NCBI GenBank assembly: GCA_001913845.2
Contig: MKGP02000064.1
Coordinates: 1 to 64,000, forward strand
DNA: 64,000 nucleotides
Source: Limnothrix sp. CACIAM 69d
GTDB taxonomy: Bacteria; Cyanobacteriota; Cyanobacteriia; CACIAM-69d
Direction of reading: 5' to 3'
Shown here in pieces: positions 37,662 through 47,602 of the stretch. Every line of letters begins with the position of its first letter. Position 1 is the first letter of the stretch. The notes beneath the pieces were generated by a model. The model was not told the origin of the DNA. It did no database searches and was given only the letters and a program-made list of their open reading frames with translations. Both the position numbers and the translations under genes were made by a program.

Positions 37662-39698
37662 TTGGCCCCCAACACCCCACCTTCTCCTCCACCTCCGGGC
37701 GATCGACCTCCCAAATCATCCTTAGGCAAGGATCCTATTACCATCGGCCAACTGCTGGATAAGCGCTATCGCATCTTGCAAGTGCTTGGCTCCGGAGCCT
37801 TTGGCAAAACCTACCTGGCTGCGGATCTTCGCCGGCCGGGCTATCCCCAATGTGTGGTGAAGCAACTGCGCCTGTTGCGTCCCAACCCGACCGCCGCCAA
37901 AAACGCCCACCGCCTCTTTCAACGGGAAGCGGAAATGTTGCAACGGTTGGGAACCCATCCCCAAATTCCCCGCCTGTTGGCTTTTTTTGAAGAAAACGAG
38001 CAGTTTTATCTCGTCAAGGAATTTGCACCGGGTCACCCCCTCTCGCGGGAGTTGGTGGTGGGGGAACCGCTTCCGGAGCAACGGGTGATTTCCATGGTGG
38101 CGGAAATTCTGGAAATTTTGTCCTTTGTCCATGGCAACCGGGTGATTCACCGGGACATCAAACCCGCCAACTTGATCCGCCGCAGCGCTGACGGCCGGTT
38201 GGTGTTGATTGACTTTGGTTCCGTGAAGGAAATTCTGCAAACCGATGGGGAATCGGCCGCCGCCCGCACGATCGCGGCGGGTACTCCGGCCTACATGCCG
38301 ATCGAGCAGTTTTATGGCAATCCCCAGTTCAACAGCGATATCTACGCTGTCGGGGCGATCGCGATTCAGGCCTTAGGGGGCTTTTCTTCGGAGGAATTAC
38401 AGGCCCTGCGCGGATCCCAGGAACCGGTGAGCGGCCGTTTGAATTGGCGAGCCAGCATTTCCGTCAGCACGGTGTTTGGAACCGTCCTCGATAAGATGGT
38501 GCATCCTTCCTATCAACAGCGCTACGCCAGCGCCGAGGAAGTGTTGATGGATCTGTTGCCGTTGATGGGCGGGAATGTTGGTGAGTCCACCACCACCGCC
38601 GCCGAGGAAGAACTAGGCAACTCCATTCCCTGGGCTGAATGGTGGCGACGTTGGTGGCCTTGGGGGTTGGGGTTGTTGGGCACGGTGGTGGGGCTGGCGA
38701 CCCTGTGGCAGTCGGGATTGCCCCAGGTGGCCATTGCCCAGATGATTTTGTCGCGCTGGTCTCAAGTGCCTACGGGATTGGTGATGAATCAAAATGCGTC
38801 CCCCTCGGATTTGGTGGGAATTGCGCGAATGTTGGAGGGAAAAACCCCGGCTCCCGATCGCACCTGGGACTACAGCAAGGCCATTCACGATGCAACCCAA
38901 GCGCTGGTTTGGTCCGCCAGCAGTTCCGCCTATTTTCTGCGTGGCGTGGCCTACTACAACAGCGGCAACTGGAATGCGGCCTTGGCCGACTTAAACCAAG
39001 CCTTGCAGCTCGAAGCCGGTGACGCGATCGCCCGTACCTATCTGGCGGCCACGCAAGATCGCCTGGGCGATTTGCAAAGCGCCCTGGCCAGCTACGATCG
39101 AGCCATTCAAGACAACGGCAAGTTGAGTGCGGCTTACCTGGGGCGCGGCTTTGTGCGGTTGGAACTGAGCGATGCGAAAGGGGCGATCGCGGACTTTGAC
39201 AAAGTGCTGTCTCAGCAGTCCAGTTGGTCGGCGGCTTACCGTGGCCGGGCCCTGGCCAAAATGCTGGCGGGCGACTCCGAAGGGGCGATCACCGACAGTT
39301 CCCAAGCCATTCGGCTCGATCCCAACAACGCCAGGGCCTATCAGGTACGGGGACGCACCCACTTTGCCAGCGGCAATCTGCCCTCAGCCCTGGCCGATTT
39401 GACGGTGGCTATTCGCTTAGACAGCAAAGATCCAGAAAGCTACTACTACCGCGCCCTCACTCGCCAGGCCCTGGGGGAACCCCAAGGCACTCTCAGCGAT
39501 CTGAACCAGGCGATCGCCCTAGACGATCGCTATGCCATGGCCTACCAACAGCGGGGATTGGTGCAGGTGGGTTTGGGCAATCGGGCCCCGGCAGCGGCGG
39601 ATTTTCGGCAGGCGGCCAAGCTCTGTCTCGATCGGGGGCAACTGGATTGTTATGACGCGGCCCGCCGTGAGCTAGAGAAATTGCAGGCGATGCCTTAA
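37662..39698 (+). CDS. Membrane Ser/Thr protein kinase with TPR domain
   Basis: A 678-residue protein built like the upstream gene: kinase domain (about 30-300), one transmembrane helix (about 328-350) and TPR repeats (about 420-670). Here the catalytic set is complete: glycine loop LGSGAFGKTYLA, Lys67 (VVKQL), Glu89, HRDIKPANL with Asp165 and Asn170, and DFG Asp184. It should phosphorylate Ser/Thr at the inner face of the membrane, with TPRs on the other side or in a complex. The start is TTG at 37662; no ATG lies near the domain start. It follows the pseudokinase by 261 bases. Confidence 0.9.
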   Translation: MAPNTPPSPPPPGDRPPKSSLGKDPITIGQLLDKRYRILQVLGSGAFGKTYLAADLRRPGYPQCVVKQLRLLRPNPTAAKNAHRLFQREAEMLQRLGTHPQIPRLLAFFEENEQFYLVKEFAPGHPLSRELVVGEPLPEQRVISMVAEILEILSFVHGNRVIHRDIKPANLIRRSADGRLVLIDFGSVKEILQTDGESAAARTIAAGTPAYMPIEQFYGNPQFNSDIYAVGAIAIQALGGFSSEELQALRGSQEPVSGRLNWRASISVSTVFGTVLDKMVHPSYQQRYASAEEVLMDLLPLMGGNVGESTTTAAEEELGNSIPWAEWWRRWWPWGLGLLGTVVGLATLWQSGLPQVAIAQMILSRWSQVPTGLVMNQNASPSDLVGIARMLEGKTPAPDRTWDYSKAIHDATQALVWSASSSAYFLRGVAYYNSGNWNAALADLNQALQLEAGDAIARTYLAATQDRLGDLQSALASYDRAIQDNGKLSAAYLGRGFVRLELSDAKGAIADFDKVLSQQSSWSAAYRGRALAKMLAGDSEGAITDSSQAIRLDPNNARAYQVRGRTHFASGNLPSALADLTVAIRLDSKDPESYYYRALTRQALGEPQGTLSDLNQAIALDDRYAMAYQQRGLVQVGLGNRAPAAADFRQAAKLCLDRGQLDCYDAARRELEKLQAMP

Positions 39699-39737
39699 GG
39701 ACTGTTCTCTAGGTTATTCTCCACCCCCCATACCCTC

Positions 39738-40394
39738 ATGCTGTCGATCGGGAAAATCATCGGTAACCCATGGCTCGGGAAAGTCGCCAGACGCATCCAG
39801 CAAACCGGACTAACCGGCGCAATGGCGGGCCTGTTGGTGGGTTGCCAATCGCCCCCATCGCCTCCGCTGTCTTCGTCATCCGCGCCGACCGGTTCGCCCC
39901 CGGTGCAACCCCTAACGCGCATTACCCAATCCGGCGGCATTGCCATCACGCCCGATCGCCTGGCCGTCAGCACAGGTCAGGTCATCTTGGTGCCAGCCTA
40001 CTCCCATGTGTATTACGGCGATCGGCAGGATGAATTTCTGCTGAGCGTCACCCTCAGTATTCGCAACACCAGCCTCACGGAATCGATTGTGGTGCGATCG
40101 GTGCGGTACTACAACTCCCAAGGCAAGTTGATTAAACAATATGCCAGCAGCGCCTTGAAGCTGCCGCCCTTAGCGAGTACGGAATTTTTCATTCCCCAAA
40201 CCGATCGCAGCGGTGGTTCCAGCGCCAGTTTTGTGGTGGAGTGGGTCGCGCAGCAAAAACAGGTCACGGCCCCGATCGTGGAAGCGATTATGCTCAGCAC
40301 CAGTTTCCAACAGGGCGTTTCGTTCACCAGTCCCGGCCGCGTGATTCAAGAACTCTCGACCTCATCATCCGCCCGATCGCCCAATTCGCAGTGA
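39738..40394 (+). CDS. DUF3124 lipoprotein
   Basis: 218 residues with a hydrophobic N-terminus ending in a lipobox (MAGLLVGCQSPPSPP), so a periplasm-facing lipoprotein. A Pro/Ser-rich spacer follows, then the DUF3124 domain (VILVPAYSHVYYGD, TLSIRNTSLTESIVVRSVRYYNSQGKLI, FFIPQTDRSGGSSASFVVEW). The fold looks like a beta sandwich; no function is known. It starts 40 bases after the kinase gene, on the same strand, and may share its transcript. Confidence 0.85.
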   Translation: MLSIGKIIGNPWLGKVARRIQQTGLTGAMAGLLVGCQSPPSPPLSSSSAPTGSPPVQPLTRITQSGGIAITPDRLAVSTGQVILVPAYSHVYYGDRQDEFLLSVTLSIRNTSLTESIVVRSVRYYNSQGKLIKQYASSALKLPPLASTEFFIPQTDRSGGSSASFVVEWVAQQKQVTAPIVEAIMLSTSFQQGVSFTSPGRVIQELSTSSSARSPNSQ

Positions 40395-40491
40395 TTGCGC
40401 TGGGGCTGAACTCGTCGAACCATGGGATGGTTTGGCGATCAAAATCATGCTTCAGCAACCCTGCGGCGGCCGCCGAAGCCAGGGCTGAGAA

Positions 40492-41538
40492 TTACGGAGA
40501 TCCTAAAGATTGCAGGGAAATGAACGCGATCGCCATGCCTAAATCCTCGTCATCGGTGGCCAACAACAGGCGAGTGGCGTTCGGCTCCGGAGCCAGGGCG
40601 ATCGCTTCGATTTTGTGGTTGCCCGCTTGGATCAGATTTTGCGGGCGATCGACCGGCTGCCAAACCCATTGGCCCTCAACCCAAGTCAGCGACCCCACCC
40701 AATACAGGGCCGACTGAAAAGGGCCCTGATCGCCGCCATCAATGGTGGCCACACCCAACAGGCGACCATCGGCTAAATACACCAAATCCGAGAGCGATCG
40801 CTGGGTGGCCAAATCCAGGGGGCCGGTCACGGGGGCGCTGCCTTGTAGCTCGATCGCGTTGGTGGCCGGGTCAAACCAACCCCAATGGAGAGTGGCGGGG
40901 CGGCCCTGGCCACCGCGATCGGCAAACAGGATCACCAGTCGATCGCCCCAGCGCACAATCCGCAGGGCTTCGAGATCGCGATTGGGTTCCGGAGTGGGGG
41001 GCAAGTTAAAAACCGCCCGAACAGTTAATTCACCGGCCAGCGATCGGGGGTCTGGATTCAGGAAAACCTCGGCGATCGAGGAACCGCTCTCCACCGCCGA
41101 CAACCGATAGGCCCGTCCGTGACCGGTCACGGCTAGATAGTCCCCGGTTCCAGGAATGGTGCTGATGGCTTCGAGGTCGATCGGCAGCTCGGCATCGAGG
41201 GGCCAAACCAGGGACGATCGCCCCCGGGGTGGTTGATCGCCCCATTGCACCTGACTGAGCCGATAAAGCGCCGTGCGGGCCCGATCGCCCTTGGTGTCAT
41301 GCACCGCCAAAAAAAAATCGTGATCGCCATCGGGCCCCTGCCAGGCCAGGCCACTGATACCCGAGAAGCGATCGGCCCCGAGTTCTGTCCAGCGCAGGAG
41401 CAGAGGACTGCGGGCCCACAGGGGGGCATTGACCAGGCCGATCGCCCCCAAGGTCACCAGCAACAGCAGCACCCATCGGTGAATTCGGCGCACAAGGGTT
41501 TGGAGTCGAGAACGGAGCGGCGTGAGATCAGGCAGCAT
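40492..41538 (-). CDS. Exported or membrane-anchored propeller-like protein
   Basis: 348 residues with one N-terminal hydrophobic helix (WVLLLLVTLGAIGLVNAPLWA, about residues 22-42) as signal or anchor. The rest is repetitive beta structure with blocks such as LPIDLEAISTIPGTGDYLAVTGHGRAYRL and NRDLEALRIVRWGDRLVILFADRGG. That resembles esterase-like-activity-of-phytase and other calcium-binding propeller families, but the match is by impression only. Catalytic residues are not identifiable. It lies downstream of the suf genes but is separated by a palindrome. Confidence 0.65.
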   Translation of the reverse strand: MLPDLTPLRSRLQTLVRRIHRWVLLLLVTLGAIGLVNAPLWARSPLLLRWTELGADRFSGISGLAWQGPDGDHDFFLAVHDTKGDRARTALYRLSQVQWGDQPPRGRSSLVWPLDAELPIDLEAISTIPGTGDYLAVTGHGRAYRLSAVESGSSIAEVFLNPDPRSLAGELTVRAVFNLPPTPEPNRDLEALRIVRWGDRLVILFADRGGQGRPATLHWGWFDPATNAIELQGSAPVTGPLDLATQRSLSDLVYLADGRLLGVATIDGGDQGPFQSALYWVGSLTWVEGQWVWQPVDRPQNLIQAGNHKIEAIALAPEPNATRLLLATDDEDLGMAIAFISLQSLGSP

Positions 41539-41670
41539 CGGCGCAAAATCGACAGCGATCGATCAACTGGGGAGCGGCTTCCCTAGTTTGACCGATGGGC
41601 TGAAGCGGTTGCCAGCTTAGAGGATGCTTAAAAAGTATTCTTTGGCGCGGGCAAGCACCAAGAGTCGTGA

Positions 41671-41696
41671 AGACAGGGGGCTTAAGCCCCTTGTCT
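41671..41696. repeat. Dispersed palindrome, copy 5 (26 bp, after sufS)
   Basis: AGACAGGGGGCTTAAGCCCC with TTGTCT following is a 26-bp palindrome with one mismatch, 53 bases after the sufS stop. It probably ends the suf transcript. Confidence 0.8.
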
Positions 41697-41749
41697 AAGT
41701 CGATCACTGGGGCGTACAGAGTAGCAATTTTGGTTTTTCAGACATCCTC

Positions 41750-43054
41750 TTAGGCGACGGACTGGAAAAAGTCGATCGTGGCGCGTAGAGCTTGGGCAAA
41801 CCGGTCAATTTCTTCGATCGTGTTGTAGAAATACAGGCTGGCGCGGGCGGTGGAAGCAATGTTCAGGGACTTGTGCAGGGGTTGGGTGCAGTGGTGACCC
41901 GATCGAATGGCGATTCCCTCTTGATCCAAAAAGGAGGAGAGATCGTGGGCATGAATCCCATCCACGGTAAAGGCTGCCAGAGCCGCCCGGCCGGAACCAT
42001 CCGCTTGGGGACGGGGGCCATAGATACGCACTTCGGGAATGGCTCCGAGGCGATCGAACAGGTGGCGGGTTAATTCCGCTTCATAGTGATGAATGGCATC
42101 CATCCCGATCGCGCTGAGGTAATCGATCGCCGCGCCCAGGGCGATCGCCTCGCCAATGGCCGGTGTGCCCGCTTCCAACTTGTGGGGCAAGTCCGCATAG
42201 GTCGATCGCTCCAAGTCCACCTCGGCGATCATTTCCCCACCCCCCAAAAAGGGCGGCATCGATCGCAGCAGTTCCAACTTGCCGTAAAGGAAGCCAATGC
42301 CCGTGGGGGCGCACATTTTGTGACCCGAAGCCACCAGCCAATCACAATCCAGCGCTTGCACATCTAGGGCCAAGTGGGGCGCACTTTGGCAAGCATCAAG
42401 CAAGACTTTGGCTCCCACCGATCGGGCGGCGGCCACCACCTCGGCCACGGGCAAAACACAGCCCAAGGTGTTTGACACATGCACCAGAGAGACCAGTTTG
42501 GTGCGATCGGACATCAGCGATCGCAACTGCTCCAAATCCAAGGATTCCGTAGCATCCAAGCCCACAAATTTCAGCACTGCCCCCGTGCGCTGAGCCACCA
42601 ATTGCCAGGGCACTAAATTGCTGTGGTGTTCTACCACGGACAGGATAATTTCATCGCCCGGTTGCAGTTGGCTCATGCCCCAACTGTAGGCCACCACATT
42701 GATCGCTTCGCTGGCATTGCGTGTGAACACAATTTCCTGAAACGATCGGGCATTCACAAACTTAGCCACCTTTTCCCGCGCCGCCTCATAGGCATCCGTG
42801 GCCCGCATACTCAGGGTGTGAACCCCGCGATGCACATTGGCGTTGTCCCACTCGTAATAGTGCCGCAAGGCATCAATCACCTGTCGGGGCTTTTGGGAGG
42901 TGGCAGCATTGTCCAAATACACCAGCGGTTGATCATGCACCCGCTGATCCAGGATTGGGAAATCGGGGCGCACCTGTTGGGCGATCGATCGGGGTAAGGC
43001 GAGGGTCATGGCACAGGGGGCAGAACAAGAGGGTGAAGTAGACCTGATGACCAA
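41750..43054 (-). CDS. sufS: Cysteine desulfurase SufS
   Basis: A PLP enzyme of about 434 residues that takes sulfur from cysteine for Fe-S assembly. The PLP-binding Lys is in [18 protein letters not shown], and the persulfide Cys in [15 protein letters not shown], as in group II desulfurases. The first 18 residues before [14 protein letters not shown] may not belong; an ATG there (near 43003) is the alternative start. It is the last gene of sufBCDS, 79 bases after sufD. Confidence 0.95.
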   Translation of the reverse strand: MVIRSTSPSCSAPCAMTLALPRSIAQQVRPDFPILDQRVHDQPLVYLDNAATSQKPRQVIDALRHYYEWDNANVHRGVHTLSMRATDAYEAAREKVAKFVNARSFQEIVFTRNASEAINVVAYSWGMSQLQPGDEIILSVVEHHSNLVPWQLVAQRTGAVLKFVGLDATESLDLEQLRSLMSDRTKLVSLVHVSNTLGCVLPVAEVVAAARSVGAKVLLDACQSAPHLALDVQALDCDWLVASGHKMCAPTGIGFLYGKLELLRSMPPFLGGGEMIAEVDLERSTYADLPHKLEAGTPAIGEAIALGAAIDYLSAIGMDAIHHYEAELTRHLFDRLGAIPEVRIYGPRPQADGSGRAALAAFTVDGIHAHDLSSFLDQEGIAIRSGHHCTQPLHKSLNIASTARASLYFYNTIEEIDRFAQALRATIDFFQSVA

Positions 43055-43133
43055 CCGGGAACCAGGGCGATTGGCTCGCGATCAACCGGTATCGATGGCG
43101 ATTGATGAATGGTGAATGGCGATTAATGAGGCT

Positions 43134-44531
43134 CTAGCTTGAGCTGCCTGGATTAATCCGTTGGGCAATTTGGCTAGCCAAGGTCGATCGCAACGAGGCG
43201 ATCGGGAGGCGATCCAAAATTTCCCCGGCAAACCCATCCAGCAAGAGCGATCGAGCCGTGGCCAAATCCAAGCCGCGACTACGACAGTAAAACAGCTCCG
43301 TTTCCTCCAGTTGGCTGACCGTGGAACCGTGAGAACACTTCACATCATCCGCAATGATTTCCAGTTGCGGCTTGGTGTCCACCCGCGCCTTGGGCGACAG
43401 CAACAAATTGCGGTTGAGCTGGGCGGCGTTGGTTTGTTGCGCATCGTGATCCACAAAAACCCGTCCATTGAAGACCGTGTGGCCCCGATCGTCCGCAATG
43501 CACTTGTGCAACTGGTCGGCGGTTCCGTGGGGATGGCTCAACACCAGGGAGCTATGGGTGTCCGTTAACTGCTCGCCCGTGGCCACTGACAAACCGTTCA
43601 AGATGGTTTCAGTACCGGGGCCCGTTTGGGCAATGTCGATCGAGTGACGGGCGATCGATGCACCCTGGCTGATGGTGGTCAGGGTGTAGTGACTGTTCCA
43701 GTCCTGGGAAATGGCGGTTTTGCCAATGTGGATCGCCTGTTCACCTTCCCGTTGCAGTCGCACATGGTGCAGGGTGGCGCAATTTCCCAGCACCACTTCC
43801 ATCACGCTGTTGGTGCAGTAGCCGCCTTGCCCGATCGCCACATAGTCTTCAATCAGGGTGCAGTGGCTGTCGCCGGCCTTGGCCAACACCAAGCAACGGG
43901 GTTGACTGATTGCCGGTTGATCCGCCGTGGCCACATACAGCAGGTGAATGGGTTTGGCCACCTGCACGCGGCGTTCTAGCTCAATCACCACACCATCGTT
44001 CAGACCAGCCGTATTCAGCACCGAGAAGGCATCCTGGCTGCCTTGTTGGCCCAGGTGGCTCGCCAGGCGCTCCCGATCGGTCACGGCCATCAGCGAGCCG
44101 ATCGTCACGCCCTCGGGTAATCCAGCCAAATTCGACAGTTCCGGCGCAAACCGACCGTTCACCACCACCACGCGCACGGGCGCTTCGGGAATGGCAAACG
44201 CCGCGATCGCCGCCGGTTCAAGGGTGGTCAGCGCCGGGGCCCGCAATGTGATCGCCAACATGGGCGATAGATCCGTAAACCGCCAATCTTCATCTCGCGT
44301 CGAAGGCAACGCCATTTCCTGCGCCACGGCCTGGGCCTGCGATCGCAGCCGCTGCACCAATTCCCAATCGGTTGCCGGAGTTGCCGCCGTCACCGTGGAC
44401 AGCAAGCCCGCGTAATAGGTCGATCGCTGGGCCGCTTTGCCGGGTGCGCGATCGCCCGGCGTTGAGTTCGCCGTCAGTGCGTCCAAATCTGCCTTGTTCA
44501 AGTCCGTTAAACCACTCAAATCCACGCCCAT
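43134..44531 (-). CDS. sufD: Fe-S cluster assembly protein SufD
   Basis: A 465-residue beta-helix scaffold subunit that binds SufB and SufC. The conserved C-terminal core (DDRGHTVFNGRVFVDHDAQQTNAAQLNRNLLLSPKAR, then KCSHGSTVSQLEETELFYCRSRGLD) is clear. It starts 2 bases after the sufC stop, so the two are translationally coupled. Confidence 0.95.
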   Translation of the reverse strand: MGVDLSGLTDLNKADLDALTANSTPGDRAPGKAAQRSTYYAGLLSTVTAATPATDWELVQRLRSQAQAVAQEMALPSTRDEDWRFTDLSPMLAITLRAPALTTLEPAAIAAFAIPEAPVRVVVVNGRFAPELSNLAGLPEGVTIGSLMAVTDRERLASHLGQQGSQDAFSVLNTAGLNDGVVIELERRVQVAKPIHLLYVATADQPAISQPRCLVLAKAGDSHCTLIEDYVAIGQGGYCTNSVMEVVLGNCATLHHVRLQREGEQAIHIGKTAISQDWNSHYTLTTISQGASIARHSIDIAQTGPGTETILNGLSVATGEQLTDTHSSLVLSHPHGTADQLHKCIADDRGHTVFNGRVFVDHDAQQTNAAQLNRNLLLSPKARVDTKPQLEIIADDVKCSHGSTVSQLEETELFYCRSRGLDLATARSLLLDGFAGEILDRLPIASLRSTLASQIAQRINPGSSS

Positions 44532-44533
44532 GG

Positions 44534-45316
44534 TTACACCCCCACTGGCTGCAACTCATCTACCCAGTCGTAGCCCTTAGCTTCCAACTCCAGCGCCAAT
44601 TCCTTATCGCCCGTCATCACGATTTTGCCGTCGTACATGACATGGACATAATCCGGAATGATGTAGTCCAGCAGCCGTTGGTAGTGGGTAATCACCAGCA
44701 TCGCATTCTTTTCGTTTGCCAGTTGATTCACCCCCTCGGCCACAATCCGCAGGGCATCAATATCCAATCCGGAATCCGTTTCATCCAGCACGGCCAAGGT
44801 GGGTTCGAGCAGCGCCATTTGCAGGATTTCGTTGCGCTTTTTCTCACCACCCGAGAAGCCTTGATTCACGCTGCGATCGAGGAAAGACGCATCCATCTGC
44901 ACCACTTGCAGGCGATCGCGCACCACATCCTCAAAATCAAAGGGATCCACTTCCTCTAACCCTTGGTGTTTGCGGCGGGCATTGTAGGACGCACGCAGAA
45001 AATCCAGGTTGGAAACCCCGGGAATTTCGACCGGATATTGGAAGGCCAGAAACACCCCCGATCGGGCCCGTTCTTCCGCCTCCAATTCCAAGAGGTTTTG
45101 CCCTTCAAAGACCACCTCGCCACCGGTCACCTCATAGGCCGGATGTCCTGCCAAAATTTTGGAAAATGTACTTTTTCCAGAGCCATTGCGACCCATAATC
45201 GCGTGAATTTCGCCGGCCTTAATTTCCAGTTTCAAGCCCTTTAAAATCGGCGTGTCATTCACATTGGCGGTGAGATTTTTGACCGAAAGGACGGTCGGTG
45301 CATTATCAACAATCAT
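44534..45316 (-). CDS. sufC: Fe-S cluster assembly ATPase SufC
   Basis: A 260-residue ABC-type ATPase of the SUF system. Walker A is GRNGSGKST, the signature [19 protein letters not shown] is SufC-specific, and Walker B is [16 protein letters not shown]. It works in the SufBC2D complex. The preceding gap to sufB (117 bases) holds a perfect 26-bp palindrome and a 13-bp tandem repeat, unusual inside an operon. Confidence 0.96.
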   Translation of the reverse strand: MIVDNAPTVLSVKNLTANVNDTPILKGLKLEIKAGEIHAIMGRNGSGKSTFSKILAGHPAYEVTGGEVVFEGQNLLELEAEERARSGVFLAFQYPVEIPGVSNLDFLRASYNARRKHQGLEEVDPFDFEDVVRDRLQVVQMDASFLDRSVNQGFSGGEKKRNEILQMALLEPTLAVLDETDSGLDIDALRIVAEGVNQLANEKNAMLVITHYQRLLDYIIPDYVHVMYDGKIVMTGDKELALELEAKGYDWVDELQPVGV

Positions 45317-45351
45317 CGTGGCCCTTTAACCCTAAAAAAACACGCTGCCAA

Positions 45352-45409
45352 TTCAACAAACTAGTTCAACAAACTAGTTCAACAAACAAGGGGCTTAAGC
45401 CCCTTGTTT
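45352..45409. repeat. 13-bp tandem repeat plus perfect 26-bp palindrome inside sufB-sufC gap
   Basis: TTCAACAAACTAG is repeated about 2.8 times (45352-45388), running into a perfect 26-bp palindrome, AAACAAGGGGCTTAAGCCCC followed by TTGTTT (45384-45409). It would form a strong hairpin with a U-tract in the mRNA between sufB and sufC and could reduce or adjust downstream expression. Confidence 0.85.
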
Positions 45410-45433
45410 TCAATCCCGATCGACCCAGCGTCG

Positions 45434-46870
45434 TTAGCCCACCGAGCCTTCCAACTTCAGGCTTAGGAGCTTGTCGGCTTCCACCGCAAATTCCATCGGC
45501 AACTGGTTAAACACATCCTTACAGAAGCCCGAAATCATCATTGAAACGGCATCTTCGGCGGAAATGCCCCGTTGCGCCAAATAGAACAGTTGGTCTTCAC
45601 CAATCTTGGATGTGGTGGCTTCGTGCTCCACCCTGGCCAACTCGTTTTGCACCTGAATGTAGGGATAGGTGTTGGCTTGGGCATTGCTACCAATCAGCAT
45701 CGAATCGCATTGGGAATAGTTGCGCGCCCCATCGGCATTGGGGCCCACTTTCACCAAGCCGCGATAGCTGTTTTTAGACTTACCCGCCGAAATGCCCTTG
45801 GAGACGATCGTGCTGCGGGTGTTTTTGCCGATATGCACCATCTTCGTGCCGGTGTCGGCCTGTTGACAGTTATTGGTGAGGGCAACGGAGTAGAACTCCC
45901 CGATCGAGTTATCACCCACCAACACGCAACTGGGATATTTCCAAGTAATGGCTGATCCCGTTTCCACCTGTGTCCAAGAAATCTTGGAATTCTTGCCTTT
46001 ACAGAGACCGCGCTTGGTCACGAAGTTATAGATTCCGCCCTTCCCATTCGCATCCCCGGCATACCAGTTTTGCACCGTGGAATATTTGATGCTGGCATTG
46101 TCCAGGGCCACCAATTCCACCACCGCCGCATGGAGCTGGTTGCTGTCATACATGGGAGCCGTGCAACCTTCCAAATAGCTGACGGAGCTGCCTTCTTCGG
46201 CCACGATCAATGTCCGCTCAAACTGACCGGAATCCCCGTTGTTGATGCGGAAGTAGGTGGACAATTCCATGGGGCATTCAACGCCCTTGGGAATATAAAC
46301 AAAGGAGCCATCGCTAAAAACAGCGGAGTTGAGGGCCGCAAAGTAGTTATCTGCGATCGGGACAACGCTGCCCAAATATTTTTTAACCAGCTCCGGATGT
46401 TCCTTCAGGGCCTCGGAAATGGAACAGAAAATTACCCCATGTTCTGCGAGCTTTTCGCGAAACGTGGTGGCCACGGAAACGCTGTCAAAGATGGCATCCA
46501 CCGCCACATTCGCCAACCGCTTTTGCTCCGAAAGGGGAATTCCCAATTTCTCGAAGGTTTCGAGCAGGGTGGGATCAACTTCATCAAGGCTCTGCTTCTT
46601 TTGCGTTTGCTTCGGAGCGGAGTAGTAAATGATGTCTTGGTAGTTGATCGCGGGATAGTTCACATCGGGCCAGGTCGGCTCCGTCATTTTCAGCCACTGG
46701 CGGTAGGCCCGCAGCCGAAATTCCAGCATGAACTCTGGCTCGTTTTTCTTAGCCGAAATGGCGTAGATGGTCTCTTCGCTAAGACCCCGAGGCAGGGTAT
46801 CTGACTCGATGTCGGTGACGAAGCCGTACTTATAGGGTTGGTTAACGAGGGTGCTGACGGATGCGCTCAT
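45434..46870 (-). CDS. sufB: Fe-S cluster assembly scaffold SufB
   Basis: A 478-residue scaffold on which Fe-S clusters are built. The start is ATG at 46870 ([24 protein letters not shown]), the normal beginning of cyanobacterial SufB; the frame runs on upstream but that part is not protein-like. Conserved blocks include [39 protein letters not shown] and [22 protein letters not shown]. It follows ftrC by 134 bases on the same strand. Confidence 0.96.
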   Translation of the reverse strand: MSASVSTLVNQPYKYGFVTDIESDTLPRGLSEETIYAISAKKNEPEFMLEFRLRAYRQWLKMTEPTWPDVNYPAINYQDIIYYSAPKQTQKKQSLDEVDPTLLETFEKLGIPLSEQKRLANVAVDAIFDSVSVATTFREKLAEHGVIFCSISEALKEHPELVKKYLGSVVPIADNYFAALNSAVFSDGSFVYIPKGVECPMELSTYFRINNGDSGQFERTLIVAEEGSSVSYLEGCTAPMYDSNQLHAAVVELVALDNASIKYSTVQNWYAGDANGKGGIYNFVTKRGLCKGKNSKISWTQVETGSAITWKYPSCVLVGDNSIGEFYSVALTNNCQQADTGTKMVHIGKNTRSTIVSKGISAGKSKNSYRGLVKVGPNADGARNYSQCDSMLIGSNAQANTYPYIQVQNELARVEHEATTSKIGEDQLFYLAQRGISAEDAVSMMISGFCKDVFNQLPMEFAVEADKLLSLKLEGSVG

Positions 46871-47004
46871 GGCTCGTGGGGGCTGGCGTTCTTCTCGGGG
46901 GGGCGGGGGCCATCGGCGGAATGGACGATCGCACCTTTGGCTACCGGGGCGATCGCACGGATTGTAACGACTCACCGCGCGCAAAATCGCGGGAGTTGGC
47001 AGCG

Positions 47005-47352
47005 CTAGCGCATGTTCAGGATTTCATCGAGGCCGATTTCCTGCTGCTCGCCCCGGAAGTCATTGTCAGGGGTTAGAAACAACATGCAGTGACATTCATA
47101 GCGCTCACGCATGGGCACGCAAGGACAATTCCAATAGGCAGCGGCCACTTCGGCTTCCTTGTCTTCGTAGTGCCGACAGGGGCAAAGGGGCGAGCCGAGT
47201 TCGTCCTTGTGGCGGGCGAGACCTTCGATCACGACAGCGGTCACACCCGGATCAGCGCAAAAGTAAGTGCCGGTACGTTTGGCATAGCTTTCAGCGAACT
47301 TCCGAACCGCATCAAGGCTCTTTTCACTGGCGTGGGTCGTTGCATTGTCCAT
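47005..47352 (-). CDS. ftrC: Ferredoxin-thioredoxin reductase catalytic subunit
   Basis: A 115-residue 4Fe-4S protein that passes electrons from ferredoxin to thioredoxin in the light-dependent redox control of carbon metabolism. The cluster and disulfide cysteines appear as [31 protein letters not shown]. It lies directly upstream of sufB and is the first gene after the SufR boxes, so it is probably controlled by SufR with the suf genes. The partner subunit (ftrV) is not in the window. Confidence 0.96.
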   Translation of the reverse strand: MDNATTHASEKSLDAVRKFAESYAKRTGTYFCADPGVTAVVIEGLARHKDELGSPLCPCRHYEDKEAEVAAAYWNCPCVPMRERYECHCMLFLTPDNDFRGEQQEIGLDEILNMR

Positions 47353-47410
47353 GTCGGCGGGTCTCTAGAAATTAACGGTGGGGTTTGTATAATGACCTTG
47401 ATTGCTAAAA

Positions 47411-47463
47411 CAACTTGATTGTTGCGTAATCGTTTTTAGCGTACTTTAGCAACGCAAAAGTTG
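47411..47463. promoter_or_regulatory. Two SufR operators (CAAC-N6-GTTG)
   Basis: CAACTTGATTGTTG at 47411-47424 and CAACGCAAAAGTTG at 47450-47463 both match CAAC-N6-GTTG, the SufR site known from Synechocystis. They lie between the divergent ftrC (start 47352) and sufR (start 47603), centres 39 bp apart, nearer ftrC. Confidence 0.85.
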
Positions 47464-47602
47464 TCAAAGCCTGAGCGATCGAGGCCAGAATATAACAATA
47501 GGCTGTTTTCTTAACCGGTTGTTTTGAACGGGCCGATTCACGGTCGATCGACTGGCTGCCGCTACCGAATGCTGCCCAATCCACGATCCACGGTCTGAGC
47601 GA

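Noticed and set aside
46871-46984. A 38-residue N-terminal extension of SufB
   Set aside because: Arg/Pro-rich and not seen in SufB; the normal start MSASVSTL is in frame at 46870.
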